Of a stretch of 64,000 bases of DNA, positions 32,801 through 41,200 are shown piece by piece. This stretch comes from Heliopora coerulea (lineage: Eukaryota; Cnidaria; Anthozoa; Scleralcyonacea; Helioporidae): assembly GCA_030142905.1 (NCBI GenBank), contig JASJOG010000006.1, positions 1,521,501 to 1,585,500 of the forward strand, read 5' to 3'. The notes below the pieces were generated by a model. It ran no database searches. It had not been told where the DNA came from and worked only from the letters and a program-made list of their open reading frames with translations. Position 1 is the first letter of the stretch; each line of letters opens with the position of its first letter. Position numbers and translations under genes: made by a program.

Positions 32801-34635
32801 ATCAAAATACTTTAGTGACTAAGGCAAACTCTACAAAAGGTGCTTGTTCACAAATTTGCTGAGAAAGTTAAGCACTTGCTTTGTCAATACAGATGCGTAT
32901 GGTTCTGTAAGTCTTCTCTAAAATTGTAATTCACAACAATTGGTTGGTTACACTGAGCAATCAATACTATTCATGTAAAAGTTGCAGCCTTGCAAGCTGT
33001 CTCAGAAGATGTCCTGCAATCCTTGAAATATACTATCACATTTACGGTCTCCCAATCAAATCCACTGCACTTTGCAATGGACATATGAATGGATTTATTA
33101 GGAGTACATAAGGGCACCATTACCTTAAAGCCTTTTGGAAGGAAAGGGCATTTTACTAAAATTTTACTTGTTTGCTCTTTCATTTGTTTTGAGGGTGTTG
33201 TAATTTTTTTTACTAGGTTACTGATTCTGGAAATGAATGACTAATATAATTATTTCCTGAATCACAGTTACTTAATTTGCAAAGATGTAGATTTACACCT
33301 TCCAGCTCTGTGTTGAGATCTTCAGATCAAGTGATACTTTAAGTTTGTTTGATACTAAGCCACTAATAGCTAGAATTGGAAGTTAGTAGAAATTAACATG
33401 TAAAGAATTTGATTTAATGAAAAATGTGTCCAATAAGTTACTGCTTAATATGTGATAATTTTTCACCTCTCCAAAATAAAAAAATCTTTAGCACTTCCAC
33501 TGCAAACCAGTCAAAACTTTGACTTAGATCTGCACCAACAGAATGGGTACTTAATAAATGCATTACATTACTGAGCCTTTGATCAACCTTACTTTTGATT
33601 TCTCTCAGTTGAAGAAGGAAGGGGACCATTAAGGTTGGTATCATACAATTTTAGCATGCTTTTACTGAACTCTCTTTTTGACCAGGTTACCTTAACCTAG
33701 TCGTTTCCTTTCAGCCAGTTGTCATAAAGAGTGTGATCTAGATTTAGATGAAAACCTCCATTTCATAAATATCAATAATTTATATCTGAACTATATAAAC
33801 TCAGACATAAAAAAGAGCAAATTCAAACAATCAAATTGCTAAATATCCCTCAACCTCAGCTTCATGTTACTGTTATGCCATTTTTCTCCTACTAATTCAA
33901 ACCCCCACACTTATAATTTACTAAGATGTCTATCTTCAATTATTCAATAATTTCAAAAATTAAAATTGCTACTAAAAAGCTAGGCATGTGCAAAACAGGT
34001 GTTCGACTGTTTTTTTTGAAGTGATAATGATAAGGCTGACTTAGAATTCTTTGCAAGAATTAACATTCAAATAATTTGAACAGTCCTGATTCAATATTAG
34101 TTGTGAGTCCAAGAAGGTCATGATTGAAAACTGGTCATCAAGAAATAAGATAATCCAAGCCACTGAAGATACGCTAAAAATAACTTTAAAACAATGCAGA
34201 TGAGTAGATCTGAGACTTTTAGTTATTGCCTTCGTGTATTTAATCAGTAAATTCAGATGCAGGTGGTGGTGGCTGACTGTAGATACTGTCCTGTTTCAAC
34301 GGAGAAACAAGAGGTTCACATAGTATTTGAAAATATCACCGTAACGGATCGCTAGAAACACATCAACTGGTCTAAAATCACCTCCAAGAGGGTTCGCGCT
34401 ACGTCGTCTAAACTGCATTTGTATTCAGGACTACAGAATCAAAGTTTATCAAATGAACAAAAAATAAACTACTGTAACGTTTTCACTGGGAACCGTAAGT
34501 TTTCACATAGTAGCAAAGTAATCAAAAATATTTATTTTTTGGAGCATAGAACTTACAATGAAATGCTCTCTCGCTGTTTACGCTTCCATCCACTGCTAAA
34601 AGGACTAACCGGTTGTCAGGACTTTCGTTAGCCAT
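17594..34635 (-). CDS. USP-A: universal stress protein (UspA domain), four exons
   Basis: Complete 162-aa UspA-domain protein, expected to be a small cytosolic ATP-binding dimer. Exons (minus): 34635-34557 (79 nt), 30396-30307 (90), 28923-28817 (107), 17806-17594 (213 with TGA). Phases join without breaks. Exon 1 gives LVLLAVDGS with the conserved Asp at residue 16; exon 2 gives TKLILLHVYEMP (second strand); exon 3 is a helix region; exon 4 carries the ATP loop G-x2-G-x9-G-S as GSRGLG...GSVSDYVVH. Introns 1 and 2 use GT-AG; intron 3 uses a GC donor. Intron 3 is 11 kb and holds the Penelope/gypsy composite and other inserts, yet all exons are intact, so the gene looks live. Divergent to USP-B. 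Confidence 0.92.
17807..18048. other. USP-A intron 3, proximal 240 bp
   Basis: Unique sequence between exon 4 and the Penelope insertion; nothing further recognised. Confidence 0.6.
18180..18212 (-). ncRNA. Putative hammerhead ribozyme, left Penelope copy
   Basis: Minus strand: CTGAAGA (18210-18204), a GATTTT/AAAATC stem, GAAA (18185-18182), then TATC and ACCA, which pairs with TGGT just before CTGAAGA. Core intact; the same motif is in the right copy at 25867-25903. Confidence 0.5.
18299..18454 (-). repeat. Gypsy 3' LTR
   Basis: 156 bp, TG...CA on both strands. Matches 22498-22656 except for five substitutions and a missing AAC triplet. Confidence 0.92.
18536..21454 (-). pseudogene. pol: Gypsy pol: protease, reverse transcriptase, RNase H, integrase (frameshifted)
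   Basis: Pieces at 21273-20608, 20924-19311 and 19368-18775 follow one another in different frames. Reverse transcriptase shows VVVPKQNGKVRI, LPFGITSAPEYFQK and IDDIL in place of YVDD. RNase H has DASSYGLGAVL and DHKPL. Integrase has the HHCC zinc finger (H-x3-H, CAVC) and catalytic residues in ATDLF, ISDNGPQ and ANGEAKR. Frameshifts lie near 21283, 20828 and 19340, and an in-frame TAG at 18775-18777 precedes a further 80 codons to TGA at 18536. A fossil polyprotein. Confidence 0.9.
21454..22425 (-). pseudogene. gag: Gypsy gag (capsid and nucleocapsid) running into protease
   Basis: About 320 residues from ATG at 22425. The first 200 residues form a helical gypsy-type capsid region; a basic stretch follows and then two Cys/His knuckles, CNHCGKSPAHSRSQC and CHKCKKKDHYQTVC. 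The retroviral-type protease begins just after WRVPIIVNGTKVVF, but its DTGA active site is in another frame: an A-run near 21471-21475 shifts the frame, so gag and protease are no longer joined correctly. Confidence 0.88.
22485..22497 (-). other. Primer binding site of the gypsy element
   Basis: TGGTGTCAGGAGC starts directly inside the 5' LTR and begins TGG, complementary to a tRNA CCA end. The priming tRNA was not identified. Confidence 0.7.
22498..22656 (-). repeat. Gypsy 5' LTR
   Basis: 159 bp partner of 18299-18454; the element is read leftward from here. Confidence 0.92.
22777..23340 (-). CDS. Penelope-like GIY-YIG endonuclease domain, left copy
   Basis: 187-residue open frame, C-terminal part of a Penelope-like polyprotein. 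It has the usual layout: LVYQITCPGC, then SYIGKTDR, an EHANQH block and a late EALHIKFIKPE with the metal-binding Glu. It is in the same frame as the reverse transcriptase at 24066-23362, separated only by an in-frame TAA at 23364-23362. The right copy (25100-25663) is about 97 percent identical by eye. Confidence 0.88.
   Translation of the reverse strand: MPKLWIRIPYLGKRGENLVNSCLKKIRRCLTHPVNIIVIYDNKKISYFISNKDKIPDFSRSNLVYQITCPGCNKSYIGKTDRCLHKHLSEHANQHTTSAVAQHLLECEHAQFIANFCHQYDRLNNLSSSSDLTSCMKNLIFNNYKILYSNKSSNTNQILVIEALHIKFIKPELNSGLKVSKELSLFT
23362..24171 (-). CDS. Penelope-like reverse transcriptase core, left copy
   Basis: Covers motifs A to E of the reverse transcriptase: FDVVSLFTNVP (motif A Asp), GVSIGSSLGPVLANI (motif B) and KRYVDDTLLL (catalytic YVDD), then a thumb region. 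The frame is open from the foldback insertion boundary (about 24171) to TAA at 23364. The N-terminal part of the domain continues beyond the insert at 24455-24868. Confidence 0.88.
   Translation of the reverse strand, partial: NNEYSLSDSFDAVSSIKNIPEQFFLEGYQFVSFDVVSLFTNVPLSRTVDIVLDRIFNDKLINTTLSKRTLKKLILNCCSKTTFSFDNQLYEQTDGVSIGSSLGPVLANIILTELEKTVVSDLIQRDTIKFHKRYVDDTLLLIKHSDIPTVLAKFNEFHKNLKFTADTFHDGVIHFLDIKILVGGTDVYRKDTHTGQYPHFSSFEPFSRQTGWIKSLLYRAFKICSTKKLFENQISILKSFMSWNGYPNSIKNYLINKLKRKYNGKSLST
24172..24455. mobile_element. Foldback insert(s) inside the Penelope copy
   Basis: Two adjacent hairpin units interrupt the reverse transcriptase. The first (about 24172-24377) has ends TAGTAGAAAC and GTTTCTACTA and an inner 17-bp palindrome (24221-24237 with 24244-24260, CGCTACTCGCTATCTAT). 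The second has 31-nt arms (24380-24410, 24420-24450; CAATTAGAT...TTTCTATGA) with a 9-nt loop. The target duplication was not resolved. Confidence 0.75.
24264..24377 (+). pseudogene. Small ORF resembling the N-terminus of Crypton/DUF3504-type proteins
   Basis: 37 codons with RFCEVSEDEIECLLE and then KTKNVL. This pattern (R-F-x-x-V-S-E-x-E-I plus K-x-T-K) is typical of the start of DUF3504 tyrosine-recombinase-derived proteins that are abundant in cnidarians. It ends at TAA inside the right terminal repeat of the foldback unit, so the unit may be a deletion derivative of a Crypton-like element. Recognition is by pattern only. Confidence 0.4.
24455..24868 (-). pseudogene. Penelope-like reverse transcriptase N-terminal part, left copy
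   Basis: Minus strand encodes SILKPDKGNGIVLMKR (fingers motif) and then HGLPKMHK and FRPIIDT, the conserved RT0/RT1 blocks, with a break between 24655 and about 24700. It stops at 24868, where the copy is 5'-truncated and abuts the opposite copy. Confidence 0.8.
25100..25663 (+). CDS. Penelope-like GIY-YIG endonuclease domain, right copy
   Basis: 187-residue open frame matching 23340-22777 with a handful of changes (for example HKRLSEH where the left has HKHLSEH). The same in-frame TAA (25076-25078) precedes it. Not functional on its own because the reverse transcriptase is deleted. Confidence 0.87.
   Translation: MPKLWIRIPYLGKRGENLVNSCLKKIRRCLTHPVNIIVIYDTKKISYFISNKDKIPDFSSSNLVYQITCPGCNKSYIGKTDRCLHKRLSEHANQHITSAVAQHLLECEHAQFIANFCHQYDRLNNLSSSSDLTSCMKNLIFNNYKILYSNKSSNTNQLLVIEALHIKFIKPELNSGLKVSEELSLFT
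25867..25903 (+). ncRNA. Putative hammerhead ribozyme, right Penelope copy
   Basis: CTGAAGA at 25867-25873, stem II (GATTTT.../AAAACC, one pair weakened), GAAA at 25892-25895, minimal stem III loop (A-TA-T), C at 25899 as the cleavage position, then ACCA pairing with TGGT at 25863-25866. Confidence 0.52.
25994..27629. other. USP-A intron 3, middle part
   Basis: Nothing coding is convincing. The frame 27274-27459 (+) has no recognisable family. It contains the short repeat copy at 26361-26415 and a small hairpin at 26197-26236 (ATGAATACCAAGCAAAT with its complement). Confidence 0.45.
26361..26415 (+). repeat. Copy of the GACGAGTAAAATCGTCTGGC repeat family
   Basis: GGGAGCTCCCCCTTTGACGA, then a GTTAAAATCGTC block, then the hairpin CTGGCGTTAGCCAG and AGTAAAAT. 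Other copies: 29047-29147, 55911-55980 and a fragment at 14149. Confidence 0.7.
27630..28029. mobile_element. MITE with 21-bp terminal repeats, Harbinger-like
   Basis: Ends GGGCTGATTACATGAGACCG and its complement at 28008-28028 are identical over 21 bp. Internally several ACCGGTCTCA-type motifs repeat in both directions. TAA flanks both ends (27627-27629, 28030-28032), fitting a 3-bp TWA duplication of PIF/Harbinger MITEs. Confidence 0.75.
28158..28426. mobile_element. Snap-back insertion with 13-bp target duplication
   Basis: AAATTGAAAGAAG flanks at 28158-28170 and 28414-28426. Inside, arms of about 78 bp (28171-28248 and 28295-28372) are complementary with about three mismatches, followed by a 41-nt unpaired tail on the right only. 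Same form as the 29.8, 45.3, 55.5 and 61.5 kb inserts, though its sequence is unrelated to them. The element family is not recognised. Confidence 0.85.
28817..28923 (-). CDS. USP-A exon 3
   Basis: 107 nt after acceptor CCTGTAG. Encodes HSWKSRLDELEAGAQKVVK and nearby residues, an amphipathic helix region. The donor reads AAG/GCAAGT, a GC-AG intron. Length and phase equal USP-B exon 3. Confidence 0.9.
29047..29147 (+). repeat. MITE-like copy of the GACGAGTAAAATTGTCTGGC family
   Basis: About 100 bp with facing ends TAACTCATTAAGGGGCAGGG and the near complement ending CCTTAATGGGTTA; the centre has TGGCGTTAGCCGGAGTAAAA. This copy best shows the unit boundaries. Confidence 0.65.
29814..29908. mobile_element. 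Minimal snap-back insert, 73 bp, 11-bp target duplication
   Basis: GTAGTCTCACT at 29814-29824 and 29898-29908 bounds 29825-29897. The left tail (AAAGTAAATGGTTTGAATCT...) matches the tail of the 55.5-kb insert; the rest is a stem ACATGTTTGAGGAAG / CTTCCTCAAACATGT around a 23-nt loop. Smallest member of the snap-back Penelope-like group here. Confidence 0.85.
30307..30396 (-). CDS. USP-A exon 2
   Basis: 90 nt between acceptor TTTTTAG and donor GTAATG. Completes a Trp codon, then encodes YITHLHTPGTKLILLHVYEM, the helix and second strand of the fold. Same length and phase as exon 2 of USP-B and USP-C. Confidence 0.92.
30589..30797. mobile_element. hAT-type MITE, relative of 10396-10589
   Basis: Begins CAGGGGCAGAACTAGAAG and ends TTGCACCCCTG. 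Internal blocks correspond in order to the copy at 10396. Lies in USP-A intron 1-2 region (immediately upstream of exon 2 on the minus strand). Confidence 0.6.
31063..31184. repeat. Recent 61-bp tandem duplication
   Basis: Two copies (31063-31123, 31124-31184) starting AAAACAATACTTCTTGCATT, differing at one base. In USP-A intron 1. Confidence 0.9.
31185..34556. other. USP-A intron 1, remainder
   Basis: Very AT-rich. No exon or clear element; a GC-rich MITE-like scrap (GGGGGGCTAAAGCCCCCC palindrome) is near 31815-31835. Open frames here show no family resemblance. Confidence 0.5.
34557..34635 (-). CDS. USP-A exon 1
   Basis: 79 nt from ATG at 34635 to donor GTAAGT (34556-34551). Encodes 26 residues with VLLAVDGSVNSERAF, the first beta strand and the adenine-contacting Asp of UspA folds; ends in phase 1. 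Confidence 0.92.
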
Positions 34636-35173
34636 TTGTACACTGATCGATATCAGAGCTTGTCCACGGTATTATTATATATATATATATATACAAAGAA
34701 ATTAATTTACATATATATACGTTTTCCTACATTTGACGTTTTCCCCAACAGATGTCTTACTCTATTAGACGACACTTCAGTTACACCTAAAAATAAAACC
34801 AATCTTCAAGTAGATGTGACAGCGGAAACTCATCCCCCGAGCAACCACATCAAAGAAAATCTCAGACACATTGCCTCTCATACTGCACTACATTGAAGCT
34901 CAAAGTACAACCTCAGATATCACAAAGAAAACATTTGATCATATGGTCAAGTTATCAAAGAATTGTACTATGAATTCTCAATAACATTTACACTTGCAGT
35001 GTAAAGTTTCTCATCAGACAATGTTTTTTCCCACTTATCAATAAATTAAGTGAAGAGGAAGGATACGTAATATATTACCATACTAAAATTCTGTACGGGG
35101 GGTAAACTTGTTCGACATAATCTTCGAAGGCAGTGCTGTGGGCGAGAACTAGGATCAACGTAGTTGATAAAAG
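34636..35173. promoter_or_regulatory. Shared divergent promoter region of USP-A and USP-B
   Basis: 538 bp separates the two start codons, with both 5' untranslated regions inside it. It contains an uninterrupted TA run at about 34674-34693 and a shorter one near 34711. No coding content. A bidirectional promoter is inferred from layout; individual factor sites were not assigned. Confidence 0.55.
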
Positions 35174-35237
35174 ATGACTTCGGTAAACGTTTTGATTCCA
35201 GTGGATGGCAGTGAAAACTGCGAAAGAGCTTTTGATT
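35174..35237 (+). CDS. USP-B exon 1
   Basis: 64 nt, ATG to donor GTAAGT. MTSVNVLIPVDGSENCERAF; conserved Asp at residue 11. Confidence 0.92.
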
Positions 35238-38200
35238 GTAAGTAATGACACATGAATGTAATTAGGCTAACATGGTAAAATCTTTGCTTGGAGTAGAAGT
35301 AGGACGAAGTGCTGGTGGGAGAGTCGTCGACCTAGTTTTCTGAATGGATTGTTTATCAACAAACTTTCACGTTCTCCGACTTCGGCGACGTGATTTCGTT
35401 CTTCCCTTCACAATAACAATAAATCTAAATCTTCACAGTTTAGATCGAAGGAATTTAGAAATATTATGAGACAAACCAAAAATATTTTAACAGACTTTAT
35501 TTTGATTCTAAACACAAATGAAATTCTTGTGGACGAAATCGTGTGAAATGGGTTGGGTTTTTATTAACAAATTTTAAACTTTCACATTTTCCGACTCCGG
35601 CGCGTGATTTTGTCCTTCACAGTAATTGTAGTCAGTCTAAAACTTCATAGTTTAGATCGAAGGAATGCAATGTTAGAAATATTATAAGACAAACCAAAAC
35701 CTTTTTAATACACTTTCTCTTAATTCTAAATACAAATGAAATTCTTATGGACTTCTTATGGACTATCTCGTATGAAATGAGTTGGGCTTTTAGTAACAAA
35801 TGTTAAACCTACATGTAGCTCTACGGTAGCATCCAAGCATTTAGTGGAGTTGATATGGACAGTTTTTCAAGGGTACAAAAATGTGCAATTGCTATGAAAT
35901 TTTATGTTTCCAAGTTAAACGTATAGCATTATATATATATATATATGTATAATAGGACCTGTTTACGTCGGGGATTTTGATCAGATTCTGTATGTTAGTA
36001 TATTTATCATCTAAGTTATGTAATTTTATTGGGGGGTCTTCAATGGTTCCTAAAGAATCTGATTTCATTATGTTCCCAAGATATTATTAGTTGTTACATT
36101 TGCAATGTAGGTTGTTTTGTAAAGGAATCAATTCGAAATTTTCTTTCGGGGTTAATATATGTATTGTCTAGTGATTTTATTTGATGACAAAATGTTTCCT
36201 CTACATGGTAATTGGGCTATGGGCTGCCTAGTGCTTTGCAAACAGGAGGCAAAAACTTCAATAATATCACAAATTTTGATAGATGGCTGTCAAATTCAAG
36301 TGAGTACTTAAAACAAAGTAGAGTTGCAAAATTTTGAGAGCTTTTCTAATGGTATTAAACGTCCAGCATAGTATAAAAAGTGACTAACCAAAACCATGAC
36401 TGTTCATAACTACATGTACTGTATCACAGCATTTCACATGCTACTTGAATACAAATCTAAGTACATACTATGTATCAATGAAAAGCTCATATAACTGGCT
36501 ACAAGACTGTAATAAAATGTTTTGGTTAATAACAGGGGAAAAGTTCCCAGCTCTTGTTTGTTAAACTTCCACTTAATCTTTAAAGTTAATAATAAATGGC
36601 AAGTGTAATTTAAGTAAATATGAACAATTTATCAGAATCATCTAATAAACTTCCTAACTGGTTAATTAACATACTAGTATGGAAAAAAATCATGAAATTA
36701 AAATATTAGAGACACATTTAGTCAACTAGGCTCCAAATTTTAAAGCTTTTTGATAAATCCTTGTTCTCCCTTGGTATTTTGAATTGAACTTTTCTTTCAT
36801 GAAAACCAACAAATTATAATTATAGTCCTCAAGCTATTTATAATTATAAACTTTTCAGTGTTATATGGGCTTGGTATGTTCAAGCTAACAGATGTTATAA
36901 TATTTAACCTGAAGTGTATTGGGGATGTCTACGGTAACCTCTAAATAGCAGTAACTGTAATTGAACAAAATAAAGAGTATTGGCTTTAAACTAAAAGTAT
37001 AAAGTACATGTAAGTAACTGTAATACTGACATCATTGTCAGTATTGCAAGATTGTCATGTAATTTCATAGTGAAAGCTAACTGAGGGCATGTTTAAGTAT
37101 AATAATTATTCCTTTAATTACATAAAAATCTGGCAATGCTTCCTTTCACAACTGCTATGGGAGGGTTATAACCCCACAGAGGGCTGGATAAACCTTACAT
37201 GGGCTCATTGAGAAAGAATTAAATCATGGGACTAGGTTTAAGAAGCAGTCATGGTCTTCCATAGTGTATATGGTTACAGGATGTATTGTCTAGTTTTGTT
37301 TTAAGTAATGTTATATATGATTTAACTACCAGAGTATGAAAATTTAACAATATAAAAATGCAATATGCAAATTACTGTAGACATAATACTAGTTAAATAT
37401 GAAAAAATTGCTGGTCATTTTTCTCACCAACAAGGCCACATTTAAAAGTCAAACACTTTGATTACAGTGAAAACTAATTATTTGAAAGAAAGTAAATAAA
37501 TAAATTATAATTATTTAATTTTACATAATAATTTATTCTTTGTATTGAAAGTTAATTTAGCATTTTTTACATTATATAAAGCATATGATGCCACTGAATG
37601 AATCAGCCATACCTGGGTTAACCCTTGAATGCCCAATGTCTCATATATTGGACATCTAAGAACAAAAGAACCACTTAATTAGAAAATAAGGGAAAAACAA
37701 CGAGAGGACAAAGGACAAAAGAAAAAAATTTAACTTTAAAGGGTTAAAATACATGTAACTCTACCTGTGATTGTCTAGCTACCATCTTTTTATTATTCAG
37801 AATAATCAAAACAGATATTGAGATATTAAGTGGCATTCTTGGATTCATTTGATATACTCAGTTTTATGTCTTGTGAAATACTAAAGTTTCGAACATTTTC
37901 CTTATCATTTTAGGGTATGTAAAGTACTGTCATAAACCAGACAATCATGTTATAGTATATCATGTACATGAACCTCCACATTTACCTTCATTCTCTTTCA
38001 AAAGTAAGTGGCAAGAACTATCTATCAGTGTCAAATTGCTGGTGAATATTAATTTAGTTCTTTTCTCAACAATAGCATAATAACTTTTTATTATCTATTT
38101 TATTATTTATTTATTATTACCTTTTTTATTATCCTGAAGTAAATTTTTGTTACAGTCAGTGAGCAATTAAGTTGTATGAGAACCAAGGTGAAGAAATAGA

Positions 38201-41200
38201 GGGGTAATTAGTGTTACTCGAGTTTAATACATGTCAGGTTATTAGGATTTGGTGCATAAGGTGATACACTGACTGTAAATCAAAGAATGAATATTTTGCA
38301 TTGTGTTTGTAACTAGTGACACCTTTGTCTAGCTAAATACTATGTAAGTCATCCAGTCTAGCTTGAAAATTAGGCATTAAGTAAACAAGCAACTAAATTG
38401 TAGTTGTGAAATGCAAGTACTGTATATGTTGTCATGTTTCAAATTTGATATAATTTACATATGATCCATACATTATATGTCAAGTATATGGTAACAGTTA
38501 CACAATAATTATTTACATCACATATATCAGTGGTCTTCATTCTTTTTAGCTTATTTGTATTATTGTTTTTAAAGGTGGCCTTTCTCTTCCTTCTGATGAG
38601 TGGAAAGCAAGGCTTGAAGCTAGTATGCAAGAAGTCAAGAAATTGGAAGATTTGTATACATCCCGTTCCCTAAGTTATGGAGTAAGCACATTTTTTGTAC
38701 TTAACTGCACAACTTCTGCTAGCCACCTACTATTTTTGCTTCTTTTATCAGACATGCCAGATGTTTGATATATTTTAAGGTAATATTGGCAGGAGTAGGT
38801 ATTGCTAGAAAATTAAGAATTATATTTATGGTAAGAATTCCAGTCATGAACATACAATTGTTTCTATGGGTGGGATGATCTTTAAACCTTTACACTGTCA
38901 GACATAATCTTTGACACTTTTGTCAAATGGTACTGATTGCATGGTATTATTAAATAATTGTAAATTTTTTTTTCCTCCATCATAAAGAAATGTTTGTAAG
39001 AACTCATGAAGAACATACAAAATAAGGAAATCAATGCTGAAATGAGGTCTTACAGTACAGTCAGCATAAAATTTTCACAAATCTCAACAGATTTTATCAC
39101 AAAAATAATGTGTGACAAGATACATGTATTTCAAACCAAGGGCTTAACTAATAGGGGGCAGGTAGGGCTAGCACCTTTTACTCAGAAAGTTCACCCCCCA
39201 GATGGAATGGTAGAAAAATTTGTTCAGTATTGACCATTATGTTCACATATGTGAAAGAAATAGATTCTGGAGATGGAAAAATAATATCTCTTCAGTTTTG
39301 TTTTGGTTTGTTTTTTTTTTTAAATTAAACAATTGTTTTACCTGAAAATGTGTATTAGAGGAACCCCAAAGTTCTATGTTAATTTGAAGCATTTGTGGTC
39401 AGGCAATGGGAGTCAAAACTCCCTACAAAACCATTCACCTTCTGGTTCTAGCTATGTCAAGTTCTTTGCATATCACAACATTCTAGTTTTATATTTGCAC
39501 ATGATAGCATTCAGTCATTATTCTTGCAGAAATTATGCTGTCTTGGTTAACCACAACAATCTAAAACTTCACTTTTAACAAATCAAAGTTGACATGAGGT
39601 CAACTATTACAGTCTAAGCTAATCCTAAATGAACTTTATGACTCTCATAAGACATCTTGGATTGCAATCTGAAAGGTCTGCATTTTTGTTTGATGTATAA
39701 GTTACCAATACTTCCTTTTAATATTTCAACTTTATTCCAAAGTAGAATTATTATTACAACTAGAATCTTATGTTTGAACTGCTATTCTTCTGAATGTTGT
39801 TGGCAATAATTGGTGGTGAAAATCCATTAGAGAGAACCTCACCTGCTACCTGACTTTGACTCCTCAATGGTCCAAACTGGCTAGTAGATTTGGTCCAAAG
39901 GTCCAAATGCAAAGGGGTTCAAAATTGGCTGTTACACTGGGGTATTATACAGGGTAGGACTTAATTTTGTTTCATTATTAACAAGTCAGCATCTTCATTT
40001 CAAAACATGTTTACTGAATTCAATATCTTGTACAAGCATTTGATTTCCTAATTTTTGACAGGTTTACAAAAGTTTTGAATGCAGACCAAAGGTTTCTATT
40101 ATTCCATGATATTTTTATATGCATTAGTAATAAATGCTTGATGTCACCAAGGGCAAATCAGAGCACTTATTAACTGCTTTGAAATACATGATGACATACT
40201 TGGGCTTGCACTTCGCACTATGAATTTCATTATCCCCCTCCCCATTTCTCAACTCTGCCTCTCTCTTGCCCCCCAAGGCAAAAAGCCTAGTTACACCACT
40301 TTTAAATGCCCATGAGAGTGTTTGATAATGATCCTTAATCAAGAGAACTCAAAGAGCACAAAAAATAAGTTGGCATCACTTAGTTTTTCAAGTGCATCAC
40401 TTGGGAGTTTTGATATTGTATCAAACACATTTACATAACTGTGTTTGATACAATATCACACAGTTATATAACTGTGTGATATGCACAGTTACATAACTGT
40501 GTTTCATATACTGTATCACCACATCAAGAATTCAATAATTATGAATGTTCACCACAATCAAAGTTTGTAAGGACAGATCACAAGGAGGGTTGCCAAATAT
40601 TTTCCTCAATTTTTGTTGTCACTTTTTGATGAGTAACAGCAATCTTTTGATATGTTCTGTTTGGTTCATGGTTACTGATGATATTGCATATTTTATTAAC
40701 ACTTTACCTTTTGAAAAGTTCTATACTCAGGTTAAGGGTGCAACCAGAAATTTGAAAAGGGGGGTCATTTTTGGTGTGGAAACCCCCTGCCCTGAACAAC
40801 AATGACACACATAGAAAATTATTTTAAGTATGTGTTAGTTTATAGTAACAGCATCCAATGGCAAAGATGGCAAAAAGAGTAGAAGTAACTTCTGGGTAGT
40901 TCAGGACATTAAAGCTGACGGTTGACATCCAAAAAATCCTGCACACTCCCCCAAAAAGGGTGGGTGACCACCCTTCTTGACTCCCCCCTAGTTGTGCCCA
41001 TGACCAAGGTGCACATTAGAGGCCCAATAGCAATTAGATCATTATTTTGTAAAGTGGCTTTCCTAGTATTAATGCTAATCGTGGCAAATATATTTTCATT
41101 GACAAATGTTAAAACGTTGAAAGTGCTTCTTGAACCCATCCCTGTGAAATGGCATCTATTGGATGACATCATCAAGGAAATGACGTCATTATTACTATGG

